From: Pantanalinema sp.
Lineage (GTDB): Bacteria; Cyanobacteriota; Sericytochromatia; S15B-MN24; UBA4093
Direction: 5' to 3'
NCBI GenBank assembly: GCA_036704125.1
Contig: DATNQI010000021.1
Location: 1 to 64,000, forward strand
DNA length: 64,000 nt
Numbering within the stretch: position 1 is the stretch's first letter; each line of letters starts with the position of its first letter. Position numbers and translations under genes: made by a program. Below the pieces are notes generated by a model. It did no database searches and was not told the DNA's origin. It was given only the letters and a program-made list of their open reading frames with translations. Below are positions 53,708 to 62,395 of the stretch, one piece after another.

Positions 53708-53830
53708 CGGCAATCCTTCCCCTCAAGTCATAACCACGAGGAATGATAACAAGAAAAACAATTCATTGGAACTTGGTATCGATCATCCCTAGAGTGAGGA
53801 AGTCGTTCCTCTCTTCAAAAGGAAATTGCG
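53708..53830. promoter_or_regulatory. Divergent LysR/EamA control region
   Basis: 123 AT-rich bases. For the plus gene TTGGAA (53766-53771), 18 bases, TAGAGT (53790-53795) is a plausible promoter. Several T-N11-A boxes, the LysR minimal site, can be drawn in 53740-53790, which is too permissive to choose one. AAAGGA precedes the EamA start. Confidence 0.5.
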
Positions 53831-54760
53831 ATGCCAACAGCGCTCCAGCGTCACCCGTTCCTCACCCTTTCCCTGTTCCTGGTGCCAACCGCTGTCTGGG
53901 GGGTGCTCTTCTCGGTGGGCAAGCTGCTTTCCGCCGAGTTGCCGCCCTTCACGGCCACCCTGGCGCGATACGGCGTCGCGGCCCTCGTGCTCGTGCCGCT
54001 CGCCTGGCGAGATCTGCGCGCGCTCAAGCTCCGCGAAGTGCCCTTCCTGATCCTGCTCGGCGGCCTTGGCGGCATCCTTTTCAACGGGTTCGTCTTCGTT
54101 GGGCTTCGGATGGCTCCGGCGGGCGACGCGGTTCTCGCACCGGCGACCGTCCCGCTGATCACCACCCTCATGAGCTCCCTCTGGCTCGGCCTTCGCCCCG
54201 GCCGCGAAAGGATCGCGTCGCTCGGCGTTTCGGTGCTCGGGCTGGGGGTGGTCTTGTCCTCGGCGCTGAATGCCCAGGCCGGGATCGCCCGCGGGGTCGG
54301 CGACCTGATGCACCTTGGCGCCGCGGTCGCCTGGAGCGCCTACCTCTTGCTCAATGCGCGCGTCGCCTCGCGCTACGCTCCGCGGCTGCTCGCAGCCATG
54401 ACTGCGCTCGTCGGCGGGCTCGGCGCTCTACCCATCGCCTGGCTAGAAGGCGGGCTGCCCCGCTTCGCGAGCCTTTCCCTCGCAGGCTGGCTCGAGGTCG
54501 GCTACCTCTCGCTGATTGGCAGCGTGGTGGCGTTCATGCTCTGGGGCGCGGGCATCCGCCAGATGGGAGCGGCCAAGGCGGCGACCTTCATGAACCTGGT
54601 CCCCCTCTGGGGCCTCGCGGGCTCGATCGCCATCCTCCACGAATCCCTCGGGTGGATGCAGCTGGCCGGCATCATCCTGGTCCTGCTGGGGGTCTTCGGT
54701 GGCAGCCTCCCCACGCGCGTGCGACCGGTCCCGATGAACAAGCGGGCCACCGCCGCCTGA
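53831..54760 (+). CDS. EamA/DMT superfamily transporter
   Basis: 309 residues, ten hydrophobic helices in two EamA repeats (starts FLVPTAVWGVLFSVGKLLSA and DLMHLGAAVAWSAYLLLNAR). Such proteins export amino acids or metabolites. AAAGGA seven bases before the ATG supports the start. Divergent from and probably controlled by the LysR gene. Its stop lies 2 bases from the stop of the convergent methyltransferase gene. Confidence 0.93.
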   Translation: MPTALQRHPFLTLSLFLVPTAVWGVLFSVGKLLSAELPPFTATLARYGVAALVLVPLAWRDLRALKLREVPFLILLGGLGGILFNGFVFVGLRMAPAGDAVLAPATVPLITTLMSSLWLGLRPGRERIASLGVSVLGLGVVLSSALNAQAGIARGVGDLMHLGAAVAWSAYLLLNARVASRYAPRLLAAMTALVGGLGALPIAWLEGGLPRFASLSLAGWLEVGYLSLIGSVVAFMLWGAGIRQMGAAKAATFMNLVPLWGLAGSIAILHESLGWMQLAGIILVLLGVFGGSLPTRVRPVPMNKRATAA

Positions 54761-54762
54761 GG

Positions 54763-55545
54763 TTATTCCTGACGATCAGGCGACCCCAGGTGCCTCGTGA
54801 CACCGGCAAGGCGATGGGCGAGGCCTCTAAAGACCGAGGCCTCGTCCTCGGCGAGGATTGCGCGCGACAGGACGCGACGCAGCATCGCCTCCTTCTTGGA
54901 GCGGTTGTGGTCCTTGAAGAAGCCGCCCTCCCGAAGGAGCTCGGCCAGGTCCGTGGCGACGCGCGCGACCTCGGCCTCGAGGGCGATCGCCGTCAGCGGC
55001 TCTCCTGCCGTCTGCACCGCCTCCTCCGAGGCCTGGAACCACTCGTAGGCGATCACCATCAGGGCCTGGGCGAGGTTCAAGGAGGTGTCGGGCCGGGCCG
55101 CCGGGATGCGCACGATCTGGTGGCACCGGCGCAGCTCCTCTTTCGAGAGGCCGTTCTTCTCGTTGCCGAAGACCAGGGCCACCTGGCCGCCGCCCGCCGC
55201 GTGGACCGCGGCCAGGCGCGCGGCCTCGCGCGGGGTGAGCGAGGTCATGCCGTCGTAGAGCGCGCGGGTGGTCCCGATGACGAGGCTCGTCCCCGCGATG
55301 GCCTCGTCCAGGGTCGGGACGACCTCGGCCGCCTCCAGGATCTCCTGGGACATGATCGCGAGCTTTCGGGCGTTGTCGTGGGTGGGCAGGACCGGCCCCG
55401 GATCCGCAACGACGAGGCGCGAGAGGCCGCAGTTCTTCATGGCGCGCGCCGCCGCCCCGAGGTTCTCGGGGAAGAAAGGGTGCATCATGACCACGCGGGT
55501 CGAGAGGAGCAGAGAGGGCGACGGCTGCATGGCGGTCGCCCTCAT
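54763..55545 (-). CDS. SpoU-type RNA methyltransferase, TrmJ-like
   Basis: 260 residues. SPOUT fold: VVMMHPFFPENLGAAARAMK (motif 1), VALVFGNEKNGLSKEEL (motif 2) and SLNLAQALMVIAYEW (motif 3) are those of TrmJ, which makes 2'-O-methyl at position 32 of tRNA. The C-terminal 90 residues are helical, as in TrmJ. Start at ATG 55545 or 55530. It lies 46 bases after infA, so the two translation genes are probably one transcript. Confidence 0.88.
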   Translation of the reverse strand: MRATAMQPSPSLLLSTRVVMMHPFFPENLGAAARAMKNCGLSRLVVADPGPVLPTHDNARKLAIMSQEILEAAEVVPTLDEAIAGTSLVIGTTRALYDGMTSLTPREAARLAAVHAAGGGQVALVFGNEKNGLSKEELRRCHQIVRIPAARPDTSLNLAQALMVIAYEWFQASEEAVQTAGEPLTAIALEAEVARVATDLAELLREGGFFKDHNRSKKEAMLRRVLSRAILAEDEASVFRGLAHRLAGVTRHLGSPDRQE

Positions 55546-55591
55546 CGACGTCGGTTCATCAAGAGGTCTCCTGGGCCTCGTCGAGGCCTGA

Positions 55592-55813
55592 TCAGGTACG
55601 CAGACGGAACGTGATCCGGCCCCGGCTGAGATCGTAGGGACTCAGCTCGACCTTGACCTTGTCGCCGGGAAGCACCTTGATGAAGTGCTTGCGCATCTTG
55701 CCCGCCAGGTGGGCGAGCACCGTGTGACCGTTCGGAAGGTTGACCCGGAACATGGCGTTGGGCAGTGCCTCCAGCACGGTCCCCTCCAGCTCGATCATGT
55801 CTTCCTTGAGCAT
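55592..55813 (-). CDS. infA: Translation initiation factor IF-1
   Basis: 73 residues, the normal length. S1-like OB fold: [20 protein letters not shown] then [20 protein letters not shown] and ends [11 protein letters not shown]. It binds the A site of the 30S subunit during initiation. It is outside any ribosomal-protein operon. A TATAAT box lies about 45 bases upstream and an AAGG near the ATG. Confidence 0.97.
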   Translation of the reverse strand: MLKEDMIELEGTVLEALPNAMFRVNLPNGHTVLAHLAGKMRKHFIKVLPGDKVKVELSPYDLSRGRITFRLRT

Positions 55814-55857
55814 CCTTATTCCCCCCTTCGTCCCGCCTCGGCGGTTGATGCTCCTCG

Positions 55858-55863
55858 ATTATA
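55858..55863 (-). promoter_or_regulatory. TATAAT -10 box of infA
   Basis: Exact TATAAT on the minus strand, preceded by GC; transcription would start near 55851. No good -35 in the GC-rich flank. Confidence 0.6.
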
Positions 55864-55907
55864 GCGCGTCCGGCGCCACCAAGCAGCGCCGGACGCGGGG
55901 CGGGGGG

Positions 55908-57020
55908 TTACAGGTTGCCGCGCAGGGCCTGCTCGCGCTCGATCGACTCGAAGAGGGCCTTGAAGTTGCCCTTGCCGAAGCTCTCGGAGCCCATGCGCTG
56001 GATGATCTCGAAGAAGACGGTGGGGCGATCCTCGAGGGGCTTGGTGAAGAGCTGGAGCATGTATCCCTTGTCGTCCTTGTCCACCAGGATGTCGAGGGCC
56101 TGGAGGGCGGCGAGGTCCTCGTTGATGGGGCCCGTGCGATCGAGGAGGCCCTCGTAGTAGCTCGCGGGGGTGCCGAGGAACTCGACGCCGTTGGCCTTGA
56201 GGGCGGCGACAGTGGTGAGGATGTCCTTGGTGATCAGGGCCAGGTGCTGGACGCCGGGCGCGCCGTAGGAGTCGATGTACTCCTCGATCTGGGACTTCTT
56301 CTTGCCCTCGGCGGGCTCGTTGAGGGGGAACTTGACCCGCTCGTTGTCGTTGGCGACGACCACCGAGCGCAGCGCCGAGTACTCGGTGCTGATGTCCTTG
56401 TCGTCGAAGTTGGCGAAGTGGTGGAAGCCGAACACCCGCTGGTAGAACGCGACCCAGGTGTTCATCTCGTTCCAGCCCACGTTACCCACCACGTGGTCGA
56501 TGTAAGAGAGCCCGACCGGAGCGCAGCCCAGGCCCTTGCGCGGCGCGAAGCCGGGCAGGAAGCCCCCCGCGTAGTCGGCGCGCTCGACGAAGGTGTGGAT
56601 CGTCTCGCCGTAGGTCGCGACGCTCGCGAGCACGACGCGACCGCTCGCGTCCGAGCGCTCGGCGGGCTCCATCACGCTCCTGGCGCCGCGGGCGATCGCC
56701 TGGTTGTAGGCGAGGCAGGCGTTGTTGACGCCGATGGCGACGTCCTTGACGCCGTCCCCGTGGGCCTTGACGTGCTCGGAGACCGGGTGATCGGGGGTGA
56801 GCGCCGTGGTCAGGACGAAGCGGATCTTGTCCTGCTGGAGCACGTAGCTCGCGCGATCGCGCTGGCCGGTCTCGGGGCCGGCGTAGGCGACCAGGTCGAA
56901 GCCGAAGGCCTTCTGGTAGTAATAGGCGGCTTGCTTGGCGTTGCCGACGTAGAATTCGACGTGGTCGATGCCGGTCATGACGACGGTGTCGGTGCCGGAC
57001 GGGGTGAGCGAGCTGGCCAT
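55908..57020 (-). CDS. hppD: 4-hydroxyphenylpyruvate dioxygenase
   Basis: 370 residues. Converts 4-hydroxyphenylpyruvate to homogentisate (tyrosine catabolism, tocopherol/plastoquinone precursors). Two VOC domains; the iron ligands are His in YIDHVVGNV, His in GVQHLAL and Glu in FFEIIQRMGS. C-terminal GNFKALFESIEREQALRGNL is typical. ATG 57020 is chosen for its AAGGAGG upstream; the frame is open to a GTG at 57041 that would overlap it. It has its own promoter. No homogentisate enzymes are next to it. Confidence 0.96.
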   Translation of the reverse strand: MASSLTPSGTDTVVMTGIDHVEFYVGNAKQAAYYYQKAFGFDLVAYAGPETGQRDRASYVLQQDKIRFVLTTALTPDHPVSEHVKAHGDGVKDVAIGVNNACLAYNQAIARGARSVMEPAERSDASGRVVLASVATYGETIHTFVERADYAGGFLPGFAPRKGLGCAPVGLSYIDHVVGNVGWNEMNTWVAFYQRVFGFHHFANFDDKDISTEYSALRSVVVANDNERVKFPLNEPAEGKKKSQIEEYIDSYGAPGVQHLALITKDILTTVAALKANGVEFLGTPASYYEGLLDRTGPINEDLAALQALDILVDKDDKGYMLQLFTKPLEDRPTVFFEIIQRMGSESFGKGNFKALFESIEREQALRGNL

Positions 57021-57091
57021 TCGGAAAACATCCTCCTTCACGAACAGGGCATCGAAGTCACTATTGGTAAGCTGCTTTCGATCGTGCCCTC

Positions 57092-57120
57092 ATTATAGCC
57101 ACCCCGTCCGCAACCGTCAC
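57092..57120 (-). promoter_or_regulatory. Promoter of the dioxygenase gene
   Basis: On the minus strand GTGACG (57120-57115), 17 bases, TATAAT (57097-57092). Four of six -35 and all -10 bases match consensus. Start near 57085. Confidence 0.75.
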
Positions 57121-57220
57121 GGATCAAGCCCGGCGAGCCAGCGTTGACCGCGCCCCCGGGGGGCCGTAGGGTGTCGGGTGCGACCAGGACGCATGGTCGG
57201 CACCAGAAGGGAGCAAGGCG

Positions 57221-57625
57221 ATGGGCGATGCGCGCGACGCGTCCGGCCTGCCGGACATCCTCAAGCCCGAGAACCTGCCGCCGGAGTTCGCGACCCTCAA
57301 CGCCGAGGCGCGCGAGGAGATCGCGCTGGGAGAGGTGAGCGACCTCGGCAACGCTCCCTGCGAGGTCGGTGTCGTCCAGGCCCCGCGCCCCCTGCAGGCC
57401 CAGACCACGGCCCCGGTCGTCAACGCGCTCGCCTGGATGCGGGACATCACGCCTTTGGCCGGCGAAGACGGCTTGCCTGCCGAGCTGCGTGACACCTCGC
57501 CCTCGGGCCAGGTGAGCCAGGTTCCCATCGAAGAGGGCGAGGCGCTCCTCCGTCACCGCCAGTCCGGCGTCTCGCCCGGCAACGCCGAGGCCGAGGACCC
57601 GGACTGGGACCACCTCGGAGGATGA
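57221..57625 (+). CDS. Hypothetical acidic protein
   Basis: 134 residues, acidic, Pro-rich, without Cys pair motif, signal or membrane helix. GGGAG upstream of ATG 57221 and the strong third-position GC bias support that it is translated. No resemblance to a family I know. It lies between the promoter of the dioxygenase gene (divergent) and the YaeQ-like gene. Confidence 0.6.
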   Translation: MGDARDASGLPDILKPENLPPEFATLNAEAREEIALGEVSDLGNAPCEVGVVQAPRPLQAQTTAPVVNALAWMRDITPLAGEDGLPAELRDTSPSGQVSQVPIEEGEALLRHRQSGVSPGNAEAEDPDWDHLGG

Positions 57626-57671
57626 GGCCATGGTGGCAAGTGTAGGCGGTCACAGCCTCAGAGAAGCGGCG

Positions 57672-57680
57672 TGGTATCAT
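57672..57680 (+). promoter_or_regulatory. Extended -10 box next to the YaeQ-like gene
   Basis: TGGTATCAT (TG-N-TATCAT) ends six bases before ATG 57687, with no Shine-Dalgarno in between; a transcript from it would be leaderless. If the upstream ATG 57630 is the true start, this box is inside the coding region and meaningless. Confidence 0.45.
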
Positions 57681-57686
57681 CGGTTC

Positions 57687-58160
57687 ATGATCAGTAGCTC
57701 TGACGTGCAGGGCCAGGTTCGCTTCCGCTTCGGCCGGCGCGATCAGCTGGTGCTCTACAGGAAAAAGGACGAATCCCTCAGGCACCTGCTGCTCAAGGCG
57801 GCTGCCTACGCTTTGTTCTACCGCGAGCACGAGCTCCAGGCCGACGCCAAGCTCCGCTTCAAGCACCCCGCGGACCTCGCGAGCGTGGATCTGACCGGCG
57901 AACCCACCTTCTGGGTGGTGGTGGACGACCTCAACCTCGCGCGGCTCGAGTACACCTGCCGTCACGTCCACGCGCCCGTGATCCTGGTCCTCCAGGAGCC
58001 CGACCTGGACGCCGCCGTCGCCCTGATCCGCAAGAACATCCACTACAAGCTGACCCACGCTCACCTGACGGTGTACAACTTCGTGCGGCCCGTCGAGGAG
58101 TGGCTCGACCCCGAGGGGGTGGTGATCCCCCCGGCGAGCTTCGACATCTTCCACTTCTAA
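57687..58160 (+). CDS. YaeQ-like protein
   Basis: 157 residues (176 if ATG 57630 is used, which has GGAGGA upstream). HLLLKAAAYALFYRE, LTGEPTFWVVVDDLNLARLE and FVRPVEEWLDPEGV resemble the YaeQ family, a PD-(D/E)XK nuclease-like fold of unknown substrate. I recognise the pattern but would not call it certain. Cytoplasmic. It ends close to the duplicated C-terminal segment of the convergent propeller gene. Confidence 0.65.
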   Translation: MISSSDVQGQVRFRFGRRDQLVLYRKKDESLRHLLLKAAAYALFYREHELQADAKLRFKHPADLASVDLTGEPTFWVVVDDLNLARLEYTCRHVHAPVILVLQEPDLDAAVALIRKNIHYKLTHAHLTVYNFVRPVEEWLDPEGVVIPPASFDIFHF

Positions 58161-58161
58161 G

Positions 58162-58238
58162 GCTAGCGACGATCCTGGGCGAGGGTGAAGTGCCCGTACT
58201 GGCGCGCTAGCGGCGATCCTGGGCGAGCGTGAAATGCC
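58162..58238 (-). repeat. Duplicated 3' end of the propeller gene
   Basis: 58162-58194 repeats 58206-58238 with 30 of 33 bases identical, period 44. The copy encodes the same last residues and stop (HFTLAQDRR), placed after the real stop. It is a vestige of a tandem duplication or of slippage. Confidence 0.85.
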
Positions 58239-61200
58239 ACAAGATATTGAGCTCGGCATCGAGCTCGACGACGTGGTTCTTGCCCGCGTGGACCACCAGG
58301 GTGGTGCCCTCGCTCAGGCGCCAGGCGATGATCGGGGTGTTCAGCTGGATGCCGAAGCGGCCCTTGCGACCGAGGAAGGCGGCATCGCCCCCGTATTGCC
58401 AGACGATCTCGTGCGCGGGGCTCACCTCGACCACCCGGTGGTTCTGGGTGTCGGCGATCAAGGTGTTGCCGTTCTCGAGCCGCACCGCATGCTCCGGGTG
58501 ATAGAGCTGGTTGCTGCCGGGGCCGCCGAACCCGCTCTGGCCAAATGACCAGACGACCGTCCCCCTGGGGTCGATCTCGAGCACCTGGTGATCGGCCCAG
58601 TCGCATACCAGGGTGTTGCCCGACGGCAGCCGGCTCGCGTACGAGGGGCCCTTGAAGCCCTCGCGCCCCCAGCGGACGTCGCCGGCGACCGTCACCTCGA
58701 CCACCCGGCGGTTGCCGAAGTCGGCGATCAGCATGGTGCCCTGGAGGGTGCGCTCGACGCTGCGCGGCTGCGACAGGTGCCTGGGGCCCGAGCCCGCCTC
58801 GCCCGGCTTGCCGAACTGCCAGACGATGCTCTGGTCCCGCACCTCCACGACCCGGTGATTGCCGGTGTCGGCCACGAGGGTGCCGCCGTTGGGCAGGCGC
58901 GTCACGTAGTTGGGTGCGAGCAGGCGATTTCCGCCCCCGCCGACGATGCCGCTGAACTGCCAGAAGATCTGCATCTTGCGATCGATCTCGAGCACCCGCC
59001 CCCCGGTCCGATCCGCGAGCAGGACCGAGTCGGGCAGGTTCGCGGGCAGCTCGCTGCCGCGGTGCGCGGCAACGACGGGCGCCGGCTCGGGCATCCTGGC
59101 CGGCTCGGAGAGGGGCACCAGGGCCTCGGGGCTTATGATCGGCTGGTACGCGGGGTGGGCGGCCGGCACCAGCGCGCTCAAGGGAGCCGTCCCCTCGCGC
59201 GGGGCCGGGTGGTGCTCCCAGACGATGGTGAGCTCGGGGTCCACCTCGACGGCCCCCTGTCGACCGAGCACGAGGGTGTTGCCGTTGGCGAGGCGCGCGG
59301 CGCCGCACGGGTCCTTGACCGGCGTGCCGCCGCGCGCGGCCCCCGCCCGGTACTGCCAGACGAGAGCCTTCTCGGCGTCGAGCTCGATCACCCGGCCGTT
59401 GCCCGTGTCGGCGATGAGGGTGTGGCCGTTGGGAAGCCGCGCCGCCCATGCGGGCTCCGAGAGCTGGTTGGGGCCCGATCCCTGGTTGCCGCCCAGGCGG
59501 TTGGCCCCGTTGCCGTACTGCCAGACGACCGCCCCCGCCTCGTCGACCTCGATGACCCGGTGGTTGCCCGTGTCGGCGATGAGGGTCCCCCCCTCGGGGG
59601 TTCTCACGGCGCTGTGGGGCTTGAAGAGGGCCTGACCCGCGCAGCCCGCGCGCCCCGTCTCGCCGTGAGACCAGGCGATCTCGCCCTCGGGCGAGACCTC
59701 GACGACCCGGTGGTTGCCCGTGTCGGCGACGAGGGTGTGGCCGCCGGCGAGGCGCCCCGCCCAGCGCGGAGCGCGCAGGGTCCTGGTGCGATCGCTCGAC
59801 TCGCCGAAGGCCCAGACCACCTTGGAGCTGAGCGGATCGACCTCGATGACACGATGCTGGCCGAGGTCGGCGAAAAGCAAGCGGCCGCTCGGCAGGTAAC
59901 AGGCCGAGCCCGCGACCACGTCCTTGAAGGTCCAGGTCTCGGGGCGATCGCGGTCAATCTGGGTGACCTGGCGTTTCAGGTTCTCGATCACCAGGAGACG
60001 ACGGCCGTTACCCGCGACCAGGGCCTCGATCGAGCCAAGGGCAGGCGGTTGCGGGACGATCGCCGTGGTCATCGAGGGCATGGGCGCAGCTTCGCCCTGA
60101 GCGGGAGCGGCCGCGCGCGCAGCCGGACTCGGACCAGGCGGGGCGACCGGAGGCGGCGCGGGCGACGGTGCCGGCGCGGGCCCCCGGGCCGCGCCGGCGC
60201 CACCGGGCAGCGGACCAGCAGGTACGGGCCCGCCCGGACGAGATCCTGCCGGCTCGGCGCCGCCGGGGGTGCTCCCGACCGAGCTCGAAGCGCCTGGGCG
60301 AGGGCCACCGGGCGAAGGACCGCCAGGGGAAGGGCCACCAGGACGGGGCCCGCCGGGGGAGGGCCCAGCCGGGCTCGGACCGCCCGGGCGAGGCCCGCTG
60401 GGGGCCGCTCCGGGTTCGGGAGCGGTCCCGCCTGGCGGGCGGACCACGGGTGCCGCGTTCCTCATGGCCAGGAAGCTCTCCATGAGCGCGGGGTAGCGCT
60501 CGGCCATGAACCGGTCGAGCTCCTCCTGCTCGATGGGGATGATCCTGAGATTCAGGCCGCCTGCGAGCTGGATGGCGAGCTGCTGGCACGCCGCGTCGCG
60601 CGGGTTGAGCATGGCGACCGACAGGTGGGTCGCGTCGCGCATCAGGGGGACCATGCCCATGGTCCTGATCAGGCGCTCGGGAAGCTGCGAGAGGATCAAG
60701 GGGTCCAGCCCCGGGTCCATCAGGGGGCTCACCTCGTCCTCGGGCAGCTGGAGAGCGCGCAGCTCCTCGCGCGAGGCGAAGCCCATCTGCACGATCACGT
60801 CCTCGAGGGTGGGGCGAGGCGGCAGCCAGTCGGCAGGCGGCGCGAAGGCCAGGCCAAGCGGGGGCTTGATCAGGGGGATCTCGGCGACGAGCTTGCGCTT
60901 GAGCGGGTCGAAGGCCAGGATCTTGGGGGCCCCGCTCTCGCCGGCCGCGAGGATGTAGGCGAGCGCGCCGTCCGGCGTGACCACGATGGCCTCGCCCGGC
61001 CCCTCGGTGAGCTTGTGGGCGGGCAGGTTCATCAGGTGGCGCACCCGCAGGTCCGCGGTCGAGACCATCAGGAGCCCCAGCTCGTCGCCGGCCTTGTAGA
61101 AGACCACCAGAAGGTGGCTGCCGTCCGGGGTGAGGGCCACCGGGCCCAGGGGGCCGGTCGGGAAGGGCTGGTGCCTGACCTTGAGGGTCAAGAGGTCCAG

Positions 61201-61896
61201 CACCGTCAGGCGCGGGGTCATCCCGTCGGTCAGGTAGGCGACCTTGCGATCGAGGGCCATCCCCATGGCCCGGCGCGAGCCCGCGGCGCGCAGCATGATG
61301 GCGCCCGCCTGCTGACAGGTGTTGGCGACCACGACGTGGACGGTCCCCGCGCCGCGGTTGGCCGCGAGCACGAACTCGCCCCCCGTGGAGACGGCGAAGT
61401 CGATGGGATGGGTCTTGCTCGCCGAGGGGGAGACGACCGGCGCGAGCAGGGTGGCCATGCGCGGGCTCTGGGCCTGGGTCGGCGGCGCCCCCGGGTACAG
61501 GAAGGCGCCGCGCGCGGTCGGGATCAGGCCCAGGGTCGCGCGGTGGCCCACCTGGATCGCCCCCGCGATGCCGGGCTCGCGCGTGGAGAGCACGAGGACG
61601 TCCCCAGTCGAGTAGGGGGGCCAGTCGGCGAGATCCGGCGGGGGGGCATCCTCGCCCAGGGCGATGCGCGCGCCGACCTCCTGGGTCGAGGGCACGAGGG
61701 CCACCAGGCCGTTGGCGGTGGGATCGGCGACGAAGGCGTGAGCGTAGGGGATGGCCTCCCCGGCTTCCCCCGAGGCCAGGCGCGCGCGCGCCTGGTTCAG
61801 CTCGCGCTCGCTCATCAGGCGCGCGCCCACCACCAGCTCGGCTAAGAGCTCGTCTGAGAAGGGATCGGTTGGGGCGTGCGGCGTCGGCTCAGGCAT
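58207..61896 (-). CDS. Large protein: YVTN-like propeller, MshEN-like domain, Pro-Gly linker and NHL-like beta-propellers
   Basis: About 1229 residues from ATG 61896 (a GTG at 61944 is possible). Order: a short LLAELVVGARLMSERELNQA helix pair; a propeller-like region (about 150-370); a GspE/MshE N-terminal-like domain (about 370-480; ADWLPPRPTLEDVIVQMGFA); a Pro/Gly/Ser linker with many PGGPSPGG units (about 490-630); then about eleven repeats of the type LIADTGNHRVIEVDEAG to the end. MshEN domains bind c-di-GMP, but the full RLGxxL...GLL motif is not evident here. No signal peptide, so cytoplasmic or unconventional export. Function unknown. Confidence 0.82.
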   Translation of the reverse strand: MPEPTPHAPTDPFSDELLAELVVGARLMSERELNQARARLASGEAGEAIPYAHAFVADPTANGLVALVPSTQEVGARIALGEDAPPPDLADWPPYSTGDVLVLSTREPGIAGAIQVGHRATLGLIPTARGAFLYPGAPPTQAQSPRMATLLAPVVSPSASKTHPIDFAVSTGGEFVLAANRGAGTVHVVVANTCQQAGAIMLRAAGSRRAMGMALDRKVAYLTDGMTPRLTVLDLLTLKVRHQPFPTGPLGPVALTPDGSHLLVVFYKAGDELGLLMVSTADLRVRHLMNLPAHKLTEGPGEAIVVTPDGALAYILAAGESGAPKILAFDPLKRKLVAEIPLIKPPLGLAFAPPADWLPPRPTLEDVIVQMGFASREELRALQLPEDEVSPLMDPGLDPLILSQLPERLIRTMGMVPLMRDATHLSVAMLNPRDAACQQLAIQLAGGLNLRIIPIEQEELDRFMAERYPALMESFLAMRNAAPVVRPPGGTAPEPGAAPSGPRPGGPSPAGPSPGGPRPGGPSPGGPSPGGPRPGASSSVGSTPGGAEPAGSRPGGPVPAGPLPGGAGAARGPAPAPSPAPPPVAPPGPSPAARAAAPAQGEAAPMPSMTTAIVPQPPALGSIEALVAGNGRRLLVIENLKRQVTQIDRDRPETWTFKDVVAGSACYLPSGRLLFADLGQHRVIEVDPLSSKVVWAFGESSDRTRTLRAPRWAGRLAGGHTLVADTGNHRVVEVSPEGEIAWSHGETGRAGCAGQALFKPHSAVRTPEGGTLIADTGNHRVIEVDEAGAVVWQYGNGANRLGGNQGSGPNQLSEPAWAARLPNGHTLIADTGNGRVIELDAEKALVWQYRAGAARGGTPVKDPCGAARLANGNTLVLGRQGAVEVDPELTIVWEHHPAPREGTAPLSALVPAAHPAYQPIISPEALVPLSEPARMPEPAPVVAAHRGSELPANLPDSVLLADRTGGRVLEIDRKMQIFWQFSGIVGGGGNRLLAPNYVTRLPNGGTLVADTGNHRVVEVRDQSIVWQFGKPGEAGSGPRHLSQPRSVERTLQGTMLIADFGNRRVVEVTVAGDVRWGREGFKGPSYASRLPSGNTLVCDWADHQVLEIDPRGTVVWSFGQSGFGGPGSNQLYHPEHAVRLENGNTLIADTQNHRVVEVSPAHEIVWQYGGDAAFLGRKGRFGIQLNTPIIAWRLSEGTTLVVHAGKNHVVELDAELNILWHFTLAQDRR

Positions 61897-62089
61897 CGAA
61901 GCGAGGGGGTTCCAATCCGGTCTAGCCAGGGGATGGCGGACCACGGGGCCCGGGTTGACCCCGGAGCGATCGTTGGTCTATCCTGGGGCAGATTTCCAGC
62001 GGGCGAGCCCCCTGGAGACTGATGAGGCGCTGATTCTCACGTGTCAGGCGAGCTAATCGCATCATAACAAAAGGAAGGGGCGACTGGAA

Positions 62090-62272
62090 ATGGCTGTATG
62101 CCCGTTGATGAGCTACGCGACCCAGAAGGCCGAATGCGACCCCAACTGTGCCCTGTGGCGAGCGCTCGACGGCAAGAGCGGCCAGTGCGGCCTCCTCTCG
62201 GTCAACGACCGCATCGCCGAGGGCTTCGAGGTCCTCGCCGACTCCCTGCGCGAGATCAAGGGCCGCCTCTAA
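62090..62272 (+). CDS. Small four-cysteine protein
   Basis: 60 residues. MAVCPLMSYATQKAECDPNC, then ALWRALDGKSGQCGLLSV, then a helical C-terminus ending REIKGRL. The four Cys (4, 16, 20, 33) could bind zinc or an iron-sulfur cluster. AAGGAAGGGG precedes the ATG. Short proteins starting CPLMSY with such Cys occur in other bacteria without known role, as far as I recall. Divergent from the propeller gene and followed by a 28-bp palindrome. Confidence 0.75.
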   Translation: MAVCPLMSYATQKAECDPNCALWRALDGKSGQCGLLSVNDRIAEGFEVLADSLREIKGRL

Positions 62273-62307
62273 GGAGGCGATCCGCCAGGAAGTGGAACGC
62301 CTGGACC

Positions 62308-62395
62308 ATGCCGACCGCGATGCCGACCGCGATGACGAACGGATGCAACTGGTGGCTCAGGAGGCGTGCCTCCTGAGCCACCAGTTGCATCCGTT
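62308..62395. repeat. Perfect 28-bp inverted repeat preceded by 12-bp tandem repeats
   Basis: 62338-62365 pairs perfectly with 62368-62395 around a two-base centre. Just before it, ATGCCGACCGCG occurs twice in tandem (62308-62331) and a third time in part. The hairpin lies 66 bases after the small Cys gene. Only three T follow, so a terminator is possible but not typical. Confidence 0.85.

Noticed and set aside
58588-61845. 1085-codon open frame antisense to the propeller gene
   Set aside because: Mirror of the NHL repeats; apparent repeats in it only reflect those of the true gene.
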